Source: Paracoccus sp. C2R09
GTDB lineage: Bacteria; Pseudomonadota; Alphaproteobacteria; Rhodobacterales; Rhodobacteraceae
Direction: 5' to 3'
NCBI RefSeq assembly: GCF_018860625.1
Contig: NZ_JAHKQB010000014.1
Coordinates: 1-64,000, forward strand
Length of the DNA stretch: 64,000 bases
Part shown: piece by piece, positions 8,788 through 17,283 of the stretch
Layout: every line of letters begins with the position of its first letter
Position numbering within the stretch: position 1 is the first letter of the stretch
The notes under the pieces: generated by a model
Told to the model about the DNA's origin: nothing
The model's input: only the letters and a program-made list of their open reading frames with translations
Database searches by the model: none
Made by a program: the position numbers and the translations under genes

Positions 8788-9495
8788 TCAGCCATAGCTG
8801 CGCACCAGTGCGTTCGCGATCATCCCCCAGCCGTCCACGACGACGAAGAAGGCCAGCTTGAAGGGCAGGGATACCACCACCGGCGGGACCATCATCATGC
8901 CCATCGACATCAGCACGGCCGATACCACCAGATCGATGATCAGGAAGGGCAGCGCGATCAGGAAACCGATCTCGAAGGCGCGCTGGATCTCGGACAGCAT
9001 GAAGGACGGGATCAGCACCGACAGGCGGTCGGGATCCCCCACGCCGGGGGCCACATCGGCCATGGCTGCCAGCATGTCGGGATCGGTGCGGGCGGACATG
9101 AAGACGCGGAACGGCTCGATCCCCCGGATCAGGGCCTCGGTGATGCCGATGCGCCCTTCCTGCAGCGGAACGGCGGCCAGCTGCCATGCCTCGCGGAAGA
9201 CCGGGTCCATGATGAACCAGGTCAGGAACAGCGCAAGGCTGACAATCAGCATGTTGGGCGGGGATTGCTGCAGGCCGATTGCCTGACGCAGGATCGACAG
9301 CACGGTCACGATGAAGGGGAACGCCGTCACCATGATCGCGATGCCGGGTGCCAGCGACAGGGCGGTCAGCCCCGCCGCCAGCAGGACCGCGTTCTGCCCG
9401 ACGCCCGCGCCGATGGCCTGGCCCAGATCGCCGAAATCCTGTGCCATGGCCGTGGCGGGCAGGATCAGGCCGGCGGCAAGGGCAATCGCCTTCAC
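8788..9495 (-). CDS. fliP: Flagellar export gate protein FliP
   Basis: A 235-residue inner-membrane component of the flagellar type III export gate, built with FliQ and FliR. It has a cleavable signal (MKAIALAAGLILPATAMAQ), then PFI-VLSILRQAIG, the Q-PPN segment and the C-terminal FLIIDLVVSAVLMSMGMMM...VSLPFKLAFFVVVDGW signature split over two helices. The GTG start at 9495 forms a GTGA overlap with the fliN stop, which decides it over an upstream ATG. It is the last gene of the leftward flagellar operon. No fliO or fliQ is in the window. Confidence 0.95.
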   Translation of the reverse strand: MKAIALAAGLILPATAMAQDFGDLGQAIGAGVGQNAVLLAAGLTALSLAPGIAIMVTAFPFIVTVLSILRQAIGLQQSPPNMLIVSLALFLTWFIMDPVFREAWQLAAVPLQEGRIGITEALIRGIEPFRVFMSARTDPDMLAAMADVAPGVGDPDRLSVLIPSFMLSEIQRAFEIGFLIALPFLIIDLVVSAVLMSMGMMMVPPVVVSLPFKLAFFVVVDGWGMIANALVRSYG

Positions 9496-9746
9496 GCGCC
9501 GCCCACCGAACCCAGCACCCGCACGCACAGCCGTTCCTCGGATCCGTCGCTGGTCAGTTCGCCCCGTGCGATGATCTTGTCGCCCACGCAGATCTCAACG
9601 CCGTCCTCGATCGGCTGATCCAGGACCAGTACGTCATCGGCGCGCAGCGACGACAGCTGTGCCACGGTCTGGCGGGTGCGACCCAGCCGGATCGTGACCT
9701 CGACCTGGATGTTGTCGGTATCGATGAGATGCTTCAATGCGTCCAT
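9492..9746 (-). CDS. fliN: Flagellar motor switch protein FliN
   Basis: An 84-residue protein that is essentially one SpoA (surface presentation of antigens) domain, the C-ring subunit shared by FliN and the FliM C terminus. Visible features are VEVTIRLGRTRQTVAQLSSL, the VLVLDQPIEDGVEI turn, and KIIARGEL before the last strand. It starts at 9746 within the end of fliH and ends in the fliP start, so all three are translationally coupled. It is short even for FliN, lacking an N-terminal extension. Confidence 0.85.
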   Translation of the reverse strand: MDALKHLIDTDNIQVEVTIRLGRTRQTVAQLSSLRADDVLVLDQPIEDGVEICVGDKIIARGELTSDGSEERLCVRVLGSVGGA

Positions 9747-10300
9747 GTCGTGTCGTCCTTCTGGATGTCTTCGAGGATTTCTAGGAGATCGCGGGTCACC
9801 CGTTCCGGGTCGAACCCGATCCGCCCGCCCTGCAGGATCAGGTCGAGGCGGCCGTCGTCGCATTCGGTGACAGTGATGTCGGCCAGGCCCGTCCCTGCAA
9901 GGCAGCGGTCCAGCATGGCCCTGAGGTCGCGACTGCAGGTGATGTGCGCCGAGAGGGGAGGGGCCTCGCCCGAAATGCGGTTCAGCTCGGCCATCAGCGC
10001 CGTTTCCATGCGGGCCGACGCGGACAAAGGCGCCATGACCATGACGATCTGGCGCAGGACCGGGGCCAATGCCTCGACCGCCTCGTCGCGCAGGGCGCGG
10101 CGCCGAGATTCGTCATCGGCAATGAAGGCGGACAGTTCGGTCAGGGCACGCGTCAGGTCCCGGTGCTGGGCGGCCTGCGCCTCGGCAAGGGCCGCCTGGC
10201 GACCTTCGGCGCGGGCCGCTTCCAGATCGGCGCGGGTGAAGACGGGTTCGGGCGCGGCGGTCGCGCCGAAGGATTCGAGCCTGAAGACCGCCACGCTCAT
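9734..10300 (-). CDS. fliH: FliH-like flagellar assembly protein
   Basis: A 188-residue soluble protein between fliF and fliN. The Ala/Glu/Arg-rich helical stretch (about 22-100) and the C-terminal SRDLRAML...ADITVTECDDG region with a GGRIGFDPERV strand resemble FliH/YscL, the stator-like partner of the FliI ATPase. Sequence similarity of this family is low, so the name rests partly on position. It overlaps both neighbours: its start overlaps the fliF stop by four bases and its end covers the fliN start. FliI itself is outside the window. Confidence 0.7.
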   Translation of the reverse strand: MSVAVFRLESFGATAAPEPVFTRADLEAARAEGRQAALAEAQAAQHRDLTRALTELSAFIADDESRRRALRDEAVEALAPVLRQIVMVMAPLSASARMETALMAELNRISGEAPPLSAHITCSRDLRAMLDRCLAGTGLADITVTECDDGRLDLILQGGRIGFDPERVTRDLLEILEDIQKDDTTWTH

Positions 10301-11853
10301 TTCGCGGTCTCCTTGTTGTCGATCCAGCCCGAGAGGATCTTGACGCTTTCGTCATGGCGTTCCCGCATGAGGTTCTTCAACCGTGCGACCGGATCGGCGG
10401 GTGGCAGGGACAGCTGCTGCGGTTCGGCGGGTGCCGGTGACGGGGCCGGGGTTACTGCCGGTTCCTCGGGTTCGATCGTGCCGGTCAGCGCAGGCTGCGG
10501 TTCGGGGGGGCGGCTTTCGTCCAGCATCGGCAGGGCGGGTTGCTGACGGTTGCGCAGCGCGGGGCGCAACAACGCCCAGATCGCCAGCAGCGCGAAGATC
10601 CCGATCAGCGCGATCCGCGCCAGATCGTTCAGGGCCAGACGTTCCATCAGGCCCGGCCGGGCTGCGGTCGCGCCCTCGCCGAAGGCCGCGAAGGGCAGGG
10701 AACGGACGGTGATGACATCGCCGCGGCCCTCGTCGAAACCGACCGCGGATGCGACCAGCTCGCGCAGCGCCTCCAGTTCGGAATCGGGGCGGGGGGCCGA
10801 GGTGCCGTCGGGCTGCGTGGCCCCGTTCACCAGCACCGCGACCGTCATGCGCCGGACCGATCCGGGTTGGCGCGTCACCTCGCGCGTGACGCGGCTGACC
10901 TCGTAATTCGACTGCTGGCGATTCTCGGATCGCTGGCTGGTGCTGGTGTCGCCGGGCTGATCCTCGGTGTCGGGCAGGTTCGAGGCCGCGGTGACCGGTC
11001 CGGGGCCGGACGAATTGCTCTGATCCGTCGTTTCCTCGGTGACGGTCGAGATCAGCGCACGTCCCTCGGGGTCGAAGCGCTGTTCGGTCATCAACTCGGT
11101 TTCGGTGACCAGGTCCAGGTTCAGCTCCACGATGGCATTGCCGATGCCGACATGCGGTTCGAGGATGCGTTCGACATTGCGCTTCATCTCGTCCGCGCGG
11201 TCGGCGCCGCTGCGTTCCTCGGATGCCGCGACGATGCCGCGCTTGCTGTCGATGACGGTGACGCGTTCCGCCTGCATGCCCGGAACCCCCGAGGATACGA
11301 GATACTGCAATGCCGCCGCTTGTTCGCGGCTGACGGTCGATCCTGTGGTCGTCAACGTGACCGAGGCGCTTGAATCCTGGTCGCGGCGGTAACCGCGCCC
11401 GGTATCGACCGCCAGGTGCACGCGGGCCGTTTCCACGTTCGGCAGGGCCAGGATGGTGCGGGCCAGCTCACCCTCCTTCGCGCGCCAATAGGCGGCGTCG
11501 AACATCTGCGATGTCGTGCCGAAGCCCGACATGCCGTCCAGGATCTCGTAGCCGGTGCTGGATGCCGCGGGCAGCCCTTCGGAAGCCAGGTCCATCCGCA
11601 GCCTGTCGCGGGCGCCTTCCTCGACCCAGATCGAATCGCCGCGCACCTCGTAGGGAACGCCTGCACGTTCGATCCCGGCGATCACCTCGCCCGCGCGGGC
11701 CGGGTCCAGCCCGCCATAGATCAGCGCCATCGAGGGGCGGTTGGCCAGCCAGGCGAACCCGGCCACCAGAAGAAATGTCGCCGCAAAGGCCGCCCCAAGG
11801 ACCAGCCGCTGCGCAGAGCTTCGCTCGTTCCAGTAGTCCTGCAGTTTTTGCAA
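10297..11853 (-). CDS. fliF: Flagellar MS-ring protein FliF
   Basis: A 518-residue protein that forms the membrane ring on which the basal body is built. It has an N-terminal membrane helix (about 17-37, LVLGAAFAATFLLVAGFAWL), the YscJ/FliF ring-building domains beginning LIYGGLDPARAGEV, the second periplasmic domain with PGMQAERVTVID, a Ser/Thr/Gln-rich linker, and a second membrane helix near 410-430 before a proline-rich cytoplasmic tail. It is first in the leftward operon, 112 bases from the divergent fliL. A CtrA-like site lies between them. Confidence 0.95.
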   Translation of the reverse strand: MQKLQDYWNERSSAQRLVLGAAFAATFLLVAGFAWLANRPSMALIYGGLDPARAGEVIAGIERAGVPYEVRGDSIWVEEGARDRLRMDLASEGLPAASSTGYEILDGMSGFGTTSQMFDAAYWRAKEGELARTILALPNVETARVHLAVDTGRGYRRDQDSSASVTLTTTGSTVSREQAAALQYLVSSGVPGMQAERVTVIDSKRGIVAASEERSGADRADEMKRNVERILEPHVGIGNAIVELNLDLVTETELMTEQRFDPEGRALISTVTEETTDQSNSSGPGPVTAASNLPDTEDQPGDTSTSQRSENRQQSNYEVSRVTREVTRQPGSVRRMTVAVLVNGATQPDGTSAPRPDSELEALRELVASAVGFDEGRGDVITVRSLPFAAFGEGATAARPGLMERLALNDLARIALIGIFALLAIWALLRPALRNRQQPALPMLDESRPPEPQPALTGTIEPEEPAVTPAPSPAPAEPQQLSLPPADPVARLKNLMRERHDESVKILSGWIDNKETAK

Positions 11854-11908
11854 AACCTTTCCTTTCGAATCAGCGCGTCGTCATGGGGACTTGATGACAT
11901 GGGCGTCG

Positions 11909-11923
11909 TTAAGAATCGGTTAG
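11909..11923. promoter_or_regulatory. CtrA-like site between fliF and fliL
   Basis: TTAA-N7-TTAG (TTAAGAATCGGTTAG) matches the alphaproteobacterial CtrA consensus TTAA-N7-TTAA with one mismatch. It is the only good match I noticed and sits in the 112-base divergent flagellar promoter region, where CtrA control is common in Rhodobacterales. Confidence 0.5.
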
Positions 11924-11965
11924 TCGCGTCTTGCTATTCCGGTCCGGTCAGGACGGAGAATCACG

Positions 11966-12445
11966 ATGACGACCGCTCTCGCCGCGCCGGCCGAACAGGC
12001 GCCGAAATCGAAGAAGGGGATGCTGATCCCCGCCGCCGCGGCGCTTGTCCTTGCAGGGGCGGGCTTCGCCTCGACCTTTCTCGGGGTCTGGTCGCCGGGG
12101 CAGCTGCTGGCGGGCGACAAGACCGCCACCGAAGCCTCGGCCCATGCGGGGGTCGAATTCGTCGACATCCCCATGATCGAGACGATCATCCCCGGCGGGG
12201 GCGGCCGCAGCCTGGTGCTGTCCGCCACGGTCGAGACCGATGCCGCCCATCACGCGGATGTCGAACATCTGATGCCGCGCCTTTCGGATGCGTTCACGAC
12301 CTTCCTGTCGGGGGTGGATGCGCAGGCCTACGACAAGCGCGGCGTGCTGGAGATCATCCGCACCGAGCTTTTGTCGCGGTCGCGCATGGTGCTGGGCCAG
12401 GACGCCATCAAGGACCTTCTGATCACGGAGTTTCGTTTCAAATGA
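11966..12445 (+). CDS. fliL: Flagellar basal body-associated protein FliL
   Basis: A 159-residue single-pass protein of the stator region. It has a short basic N terminus (PKSKKG), one membrane helix (about 20-40), and a periplasmic stomatin-like FliL domain with FVDIPMIETIIPGG and the C-terminal signature LSRSRMVLGQDAIKDLLITEF. FliL supports stator units at high load. A GGACGGAG ribosome binding site precedes the ATG. It opens the rightward operon and overlaps the next gene (ATGA). Confidence 0.92.
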   Translation: MTTALAAPAEQAPKSKKGMLIPAAAALVLAGAGFASTFLGVWSPGQLLAGDKTATEASAHAGVEFVDIPMIETIIPGGGGRSLVLSATVETDAAHHADVEHLMPRLSDAFTTFLSGVDAQAYDKRGVLEIIRTELLSRSRMVLGQDAIKDLLITEFRFK

Positions 12446-12783
12446 GCATGGATCATCTGCTGCAGCTGGCGCTGCTGATCGGGGGCCTGGCCTTGGGCGG
12501 CTTCTGCCTGTCGCTGATGCGCAGGCTGCGCAAGCTGAACGACCTGGAAAGCGGCTTGGGCGGCGCGATCGCCGTCATGGCCGCCGAGGTGGACCGGCTG
12601 GAACGCGCGATCCGTGCCGCCCGCGACGAGGCGACGGCCGCAAGCGAGATCCTGGCCGACGAGATCGAGACCGCCCGCCGCGAACGCGCCATCTGGGATC
12701 TGCGCCAGCGGATCGAACTGGCAAGCGCCGCCCCCGCCCCGACCGCGCGCCGTCTGCGCAAGCGTTCCGAGGTGGGGCAATGA
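12442..12783 (+). CDS. Flagellar-operon protein of unknown function, one membrane helix plus coiled coil
   Basis: A 113-residue protein with an N-terminal membrane helix (about 5-25, LLQLALLIGGLALGGFCLSL) and then a long charged, probably coiled-coil segment (about 30-100) ending in a basic RRLRKRSE tail. It begins in the fliL stop (ATGA) and ends in the motE start (ATGA), so it is made together with stator proteins. Proteins of this shape occur at this place in other alphaproteobacterial flagellar clusters (DUF6468-like, from memory). A role in stator or C-ring assembly is only inferred from position. Confidence 0.8.
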   Translation: MSMDHLLQLALLIGGLALGGFCLSLMRRLRKLNDLESGLGGAIAVMAAEVDRLERAIRAARDEATAASEILADEIETARRERAIWDLRQRIELASAAPAPTARRLRKRSEVGQ

Positions 12784-13319
12784 GACGCCGCATCCTGCCC
12801 GCGCTGGGCATGGCCTTGGCGCTTCCGGCCCTGGCGCTGGTCGCGAACGCGCGGATGCCCGACCTGCTGTCGGCGGTGGCCGAGCCGCCCGAGCTGCTGG
12901 AGGGCTGCAGCGACGTCCCCGAAGCCGTGGCCCTGGCCGAAGAGCTGCGCGACCGCGCCCTGCGGATCGAACGCTACATGGCCTCGATCGAGACGCAAAA
13001 GGCCGAACTGGCGCAGGCCGAGACGACCTTGCGCGAAAGGCTGGCCGAACTGCGCACGCAAAAGGGCGCGATCACGGCCGGACGCCAGGGCGACACGCAG
13101 GCCGTGCGCACCGATATCGACAAGCTGATCGCGGTCTACGACCAGATGAAGCCCGCCGAGGCCGCGGCGATCCTGACCAATCTTCCCGCCGATTTCGCGG
13201 CCGAGATCCTGATGCGCGTCCGCCCCGAGGCCGGCGCCCGCATCATCGCCGCCGTCGAGCCCCGCCAGGCCGCGCTGCTGACCGCCCAGATGGGCGCGCG
13301 CAGCGTCCGCAACCCATAA
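12780..13319 (+). CDS. motE: MotE-like flagellar motor chaperone
   Basis: A 179-residue exported protein with an N-terminal signal or anchor (about 5-24), a coiled coil (about 45-105), and a C-terminal MgtE-N-like domain with YDQMKPAEAAAILTNLPADFAAEIL. In Sinorhizobium, MotE of this architecture is a periplasmic chaperone for MotC and the stator. Here no motC is visible, so the exact partner may be different. It overlaps the preceding gene by four bases and lies ten bases before motA. Confidence 0.8.
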   Translation: MRRRILPALGMALALPALALVANARMPDLLSAVAEPPELLEGCSDVPEAVALAEELRDRALRIERYMASIETQKAELAQAETTLRERLAELRTQKGAITAGRQGDTQAVRTDIDKLIAVYDQMKPAEAAAILTNLPADFAAEILMRVRPEAGARIIAAVEPRQAALLTAQMGARSVRNP

Positions 13320-13329
13320 GGAAACGCCC

Positions 13330-14196
13330 ATGTTCGGCTTCGTCGGTATAATCTTCACGCTGGTCATGGTGTTCGGCGGCTATCTTCTAGCCGGGGGCAA
13401 GATGGGCGTCATCCTGCACGCGCTGCCATTCGAGCTGATGATGATCATGGGGGCCGCGGTCGGTGCCTATGTCCTGTCGAATGACGGGCATACGCTGAAG
13501 GCGACGGTGGGGGGGCTGATGCGGGCCTTCAAGGGGCCGAAATGGACGCAGCAGGACCATCACGACGTGCTCTGCCTGCTGTTCCGCCTGCTCAAGATCG
13601 CGCGTGAGAACCCGGTCGCGCTGGAAACCCACATCGAGAACCCGTCCGAATCCCCGATCTTTGCCGATTATCCCCGGTTGCTGGCCGAGCACGAGGTCGT
13701 CTCGCTCATCGCGGATACGCTGCGGTCGGCCAGCCTGAACTACGACGATCCCTATCAGGTCGAGGATATGCTGTCGCGCCGCATCGCCACCCTGCGCGAA
13801 GAGCAGATGCACGTGCCCCATGCATTGCAGAACATGGCCGACGCGTTGCCCGCCCTGGGCATCGTGGCAGCCGTGCTGGGCGTCATCAAGACCATGAGCT
13901 CGATCGATCAGCCGCCCGCCGTTCTGGGCAAGATGATCGGGGGCGCGCTGGTCGGGACGTTCCTGGGGGTCTTTCTGTCCTACGGGTTCGTGGCTCCGCT
14001 GGCGAACCGGCTGATGGGCGTCGTCAAGCAGGACATGGGTTTCTACGACGTGGTGAAATCGGTGCTGATCGCGGGGCTGCACCAGCACGCGACCAATCTC
14101 TGCGTCGAGGTCGGGCGTCAATCGGTTCCCGAACATGTCCGCCCCAGCTTCGACGATCTGGAATCGGCACTGCGCGAACTGAAGAAGGCCGCCTGA
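13330..14196 (+). CDS. motA: Flagellar motor stator protein MotA
   Basis: The 288-residue proton-channel subunit of the stator. It has four membrane helices, two near the N terminus (about 2-22 and 30-50) and two near 175-230. The conserved ADALPALGIVAAVLGVI helix carries the channel proline, and the large cytoplasmic loop includes the charged residues that face FliG. Length matches the alphaproteobacterial family. The stop overlaps the next start (TGATG). motB is not in the window, so the other stator half must be encoded elsewhere. Confidence 0.95.
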   Translation: MFGFVGIIFTLVMVFGGYLLAGGKMGVILHALPFELMMIMGAAVGAYVLSNDGHTLKATVGGLMRAFKGPKWTQQDHHDVLCLLFRLLKIARENPVALETHIENPSESPIFADYPRLLAEHEVVSLIADTLRSASLNYDDPYQVEDMLSRRIATLREEQMHVPHALQNMADALPALGIVAAVLGVIKTMSSIDQPPAVLGKMIGGALVGTFLGVFLSYGFVAPLANRLMGVVKQDMGFYDVVKSVLIAGLHQHATNLCVEVGRQSVPEHVRPSFDDLESALRELKKAA

Positions 14197-14462
14197 TGCG
14201 CGCGGCGGTCATGGGAATGGCATTCGTGGCATCTGCCGCCTCGGCCGGCGGCATCGAGGCCTATCGCCAGCAGGCATCGGAATGGCTTCTGACGGGGCAG
14301 CGGCTGCCCCGCGATTACCGCGTCGAGCTGATGGCGATGGAAAGCGCGGACCGGATCAGCGCCATCGCCTATCTTCGCCGCATCGGGCTGCTTACCGGGC
14401 GGGCATGGTCGCTGGACGATCTGCTGCGTGATCCGGTCCGACCCTCCGAGGTGCCCGAATGA
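14196..14462 (+). CDS. Small exported protein of the flagellar operon, unknown function
   Basis: An 88-residue protein with a predicted cleaved signal (about 1-17, ending SAASA-GG) and a short mature domain with YRQQASEWLLTGQRLPRDYRVELM and IAYLRRIGLLTG. I do not recognise a family. It starts inside the motA stop (TGATG) and ends overlapping the flhA start, so it is tightly co-translated. It may be a periplasmic accessory of the stator or rod, but this is based only on position and the signal. Confidence 0.7.
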   Translation: MRAAVMGMAFVASAASAGGIEAYRQQASEWLLTGQRLPRDYRVELMAMESADRISAIAYLRRIGLLTGRAWSLDDLLRDPVRPSEVPE

Positions 14463-16549
14463 GCGCCGCGGCCGCGCCGGGGCGCAAACCGGGCAGGCTG
14501 CTGGACGCGCCGCTTCTGGTGACGGGAGGGCTGGTCCTGGTGGTGATCTCGCTCGTGATCCCGCTTCCGGCCTCGGTGCTGGATTTGGGCATCGCCATTT
14601 CCATCGCCACGGCCACGCTGGTCCTTGTCATGGCGTCGCTGGTGCAGAAGCCGACCGATTTCCAGGCCTTCCCGGTGCTGCTGCTGGTCAGCCTCGTGAT
14701 CCGCCTGTCGTTGAACGTCAGCTCGACCCGGCTGATCCTGACCGAAGGTCAGAATGGCGGGCAGGCGGCTGGGCAGGTCATCAACGGCTTTGCCGATTTC
14801 GTGGCGGGCGGTTCGGTCCTTGTCGGCATCACGGTCTTCGCGGTGATCTCGGTCGTGAACTTCATGGTCATCACCAAGGGTTCAGGCCGCATGGCCGAGG
14901 TCGCGGCCCGCTTCGCGCTGGATTCGCTGCCGGGCAAGCAGCTGGCCATCGACGGCGATCTGAACGCCGGGGCGATCGACCACCAGGAGGCCAAGCGCCG
15001 CCGGGTCCAGGAGCAGCGCGAGATCAGCTTCTTCGGATCGCTGGACGGTGCATCGAAATTCGTCAAGGGCGATGCCGTGGCAGGCTTCGTCATCACCATG
15101 ATCAACCTGGCGATCGGTCTGGCCGTGGGCGTGACCGTTCACGGGATGCCCATCGCCGAGGCCGCCTCGACCTATTCCCACCTGACCATCGGCGACGGTC
15201 TGGTCAGCCAGATTCCCGCGCTGATCACCTCGATGGCGGCGGCGCTGCTGCTGTCGCGCGGCGGCGCGACGGACACGACGGCGGATCTGCTGTCGGCGGA
15301 ATTCACGCGAAGCTGGCAGCCTGCCGCGATGGTCGCGGGCGCGATGATCGTCATCTCGTTCATTCCCGGAATGCCGCGCCTGCTGTTCCTGGCGATCGCG
15401 GCGTCGCTGCTGACGCTGTCATGGCGGATCGCCACCCGCCCGCAGGCCGAGGAGCCCGTGGCACCCGCGCAGGACGCAGCCGCACGCCCCGCCGCGCGGA
15501 TCGGCGATGTCATCGACACGGACGAGATCAGCGTCGAGATCGGATCGGACCTGATCGTCGTCGCGCTGGACCAGGCGCGCGGGCTGGGCAGCCGCATCCA
15601 GAACCTGCGCATCCATATTGCCCGCAGCTTCGGCCTGATCCTGCCCGATGTGCGGATCACCGATACCGACGACCTGTCGCCCGGGGATTACCAGATCCGC
15701 ATCCAGGGCGTCGTCCGGGGCAGGGGCACGCTGCGCCCGCACGAGATATTGGCCCTGGGCCCCGAGGCCGTGCTGGCCGACCTGCGCGGCACCAGTGTCC
15801 GAGAGCCGGTCTATGCCAGCCCCGCGCGCTGGATCCAGTCCGCCGACCAGGATGAAGCCTCGGTCATGGGGGCCACGGTCGTCACTCCGATGGAGGTCCT
15901 GTCCACCCATCTGATGGAGGTGGTGAAGGCCCATCTGCCCGCGCTTCTGACGCTTGGCGCGATGCAGCGCCAGATCGAGGAATTGAAGACCCTGTCCGAC
16001 ACGGCGCGGGCCGAACGCTATCGCAAGTATTTCGACGGCATGATCCCCGACAAGGTCACCCCCGAGACGCTTCTGGCGATCCTGCGCGCGCTGCTCGAGG
16101 AGCGCATCTCGATCCGCAACCTGCCGCTGATCGTCGATGCCATCAGCGAGTTCCGCGGGATCGAGCAGATCGAGACGGTCTATGAGCTGGTCCGCAAGCG
16201 TCTGCGCGGCCAGATCACCCAGCACTACAGCGACGATGCCGGGCGCATCGCCGTCCTGCAGCTGCACCCGGCATGGGAGGCCGAATTCGTGCGCGCGGAT
16301 ACCGAAACGGGCCGCCCCGGCGGCGGGGCGATGACGCCGGCCATGTCCAAGAAGCTGGTCGATGCCACGCGCAAGGCGCTGTCGCAGGCCGAACCCGTGC
16401 CGCGGACGGTGCTTCTGGCGCCCGATCACCGCCGCCGGATGGTGCGCGCGGTGCTGGCGGCAAACGGCATGGCGATCCCGGTCCTCGGCCTCGAAGAGGT
16501 GGACCCCGCGATCGAGACGCGCATCCTGGGAACGGTCGAGGCCGCGTGA
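14459..16549 (+). CDS. flhA: Flagellar export apparatus protein FlhA
   Basis: The 696-residue export-gate protein that forms the cytoplasmic nonameric ring. The N-terminal half has about eight membrane helices and the FHIPEP-family signatures (VRLSLNVSSTRLILTEG-like segment near 80-95, SLPGKQLAIDGDLNAGAID near 157-175). The C-terminal half is the four-subdomain cytoplasmic region that binds export chaperones. It starts in the stop of the small exported-protein gene and ends in the fliR start (TGATG). Confidence 0.96.
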   Translation: MSAAAAPGRKPGRLLDAPLLVTGGLVLVVISLVIPLPASVLDLGIAISIATATLVLVMASLVQKPTDFQAFPVLLLVSLVIRLSLNVSSTRLILTEGQNGGQAAGQVINGFADFVAGGSVLVGITVFAVISVVNFMVITKGSGRMAEVAARFALDSLPGKQLAIDGDLNAGAIDHQEAKRRRVQEQREISFFGSLDGASKFVKGDAVAGFVITMINLAIGLAVGVTVHGMPIAEAASTYSHLTIGDGLVSQIPALITSMAAALLLSRGGATDTTADLLSAEFTRSWQPAAMVAGAMIVISFIPGMPRLLFLAIAASLLTLSWRIATRPQAEEPVAPAQDAAARPAARIGDVIDTDEISVEIGSDLIVVALDQARGLGSRIQNLRIHIARSFGLILPDVRITDTDDLSPGDYQIRIQGVVRGRGTLRPHEILALGPEAVLADLRGTSVREPVYASPARWIQSADQDEASVMGATVVTPMEVLSTHLMEVVKAHLPALLTLGAMQRQIEELKTLSDTARAERYRKYFDGMIPDKVTPETLLAILRALLEERISIRNLPLIVDAISEFRGIEQIETVYELVRKRLRGQITQHYSDDAGRIAVLQLHPAWEAEFVRADTETGRPGGGAMTPAMSKKLVDATRKALSQAEPVPRTVLLAPDHRRRMVRAVLAANGMAIPVLGLEEVDPAIETRILGTVEAA

Positions 16550-17283
16550 TGCCCGATTGGTTCGACTGGTCGCTGATCCTGGTCTATGCCCGCCTGCAGG
16601 CGGCGCTGCTGGTCCTGCCGGGCCTGGGTGAACGCGTGGTGCCGGGCCGGGTGAAGATCGCGCTGGCGCTGGCGCTGACGCCGCTTCTGGCGGGGCAGGT
16701 CGGCCTGCGCGCGATGCCCGGACAGCCCATCGGCCTGATCGCCCAGATCGGCGCCGAGACGGTGCTGGGCCTTGCGACCGGCATGATGCTGCGTCTGATG
16801 GCGCTGGCCATCGACATCGCGACGACCGCGATCGCGGCGACCGCATCCCTGTCGCAGATCATGGGCGTCCAGAACGAGGCCGCGCCCCACCCCATCGGCA
16901 ACATGCTGCATCTGGGCGGCATCGCGATCCTGATGGCGCTGGGCTTGCCGATCATGCTGGTGCAGCTCTTGGCCGACAGCTTCGCGATCTGGCCCCCCGC
17001 ATCGCTGCCCCGGGTCGAGGGGCTGACGATGGCCGTCATCGGCATCGTCACCGACAGCTTCCGCCTTGCGTTGATCCTGGCCGCGCCCTTCACGCTTGGC
17101 GGTTTCCTCTATCAGGCGCTGTCGGGTGTCATCAGCCGCGTCATGCCCGCGCTGCCGGTCGTGTTCATCGGTGCGCCCGCCTCGATCATGCTGGCGCTGA
17201 TCGCGCTGACCGTCCTGTCGCCCATGCTGATCGCGATCTGGGCCGATGCGGTCCTGGGCTTCATGCTGCCGGCCCCCCGATGA
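16549..17283 (+). CDS. fliR: Flagellar export gate protein FliR
   Basis: A 244-residue integral membrane protein of the FliPQR export gate. It has six or so membrane helices with the family landmarks RLQAALLVLPGLGERVVPGRVKI near the N terminus, AAPHPIGNMLHLGG in the middle and the LPVVFIGAPASIML helix near the C terminus. The start lies within the flhA stop (TGATG), and the stop overlaps flhB by four bases. The order flhA-fliR-flhB is typical of Rhodobacter-type clusters. Confidence 0.94.
   Translation: MPDWFDWSLILVYARLQAALLVLPGLGERVVPGRVKIALALALTPLLAGQVGLRAMPGQPIGLIAQIGAETVLGLATGMMLRLMALAIDIATTAIAATASLSQIMGVQNEAAPHPIGNMLHLGGIAILMALGLPIMLVQLLADSFAIWPPASLPRVEGLTMAVIGIVTDSFRLALILAAPFTLGGFLYQALSGVISRVMPALPVVFIGAPASIMLALIALTVLSPMLIAIWADAVLGFMLPAPR

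Noticed and set aside
5837-9187. A 1,116-codon open frame on the minus strand
   Set aside because: It is antisense to xseB, ispA and dxs and runs into fliP; the composition is His/Gln/Arg rich without any domain. It is a by-product of high third-position GC in the real genes.
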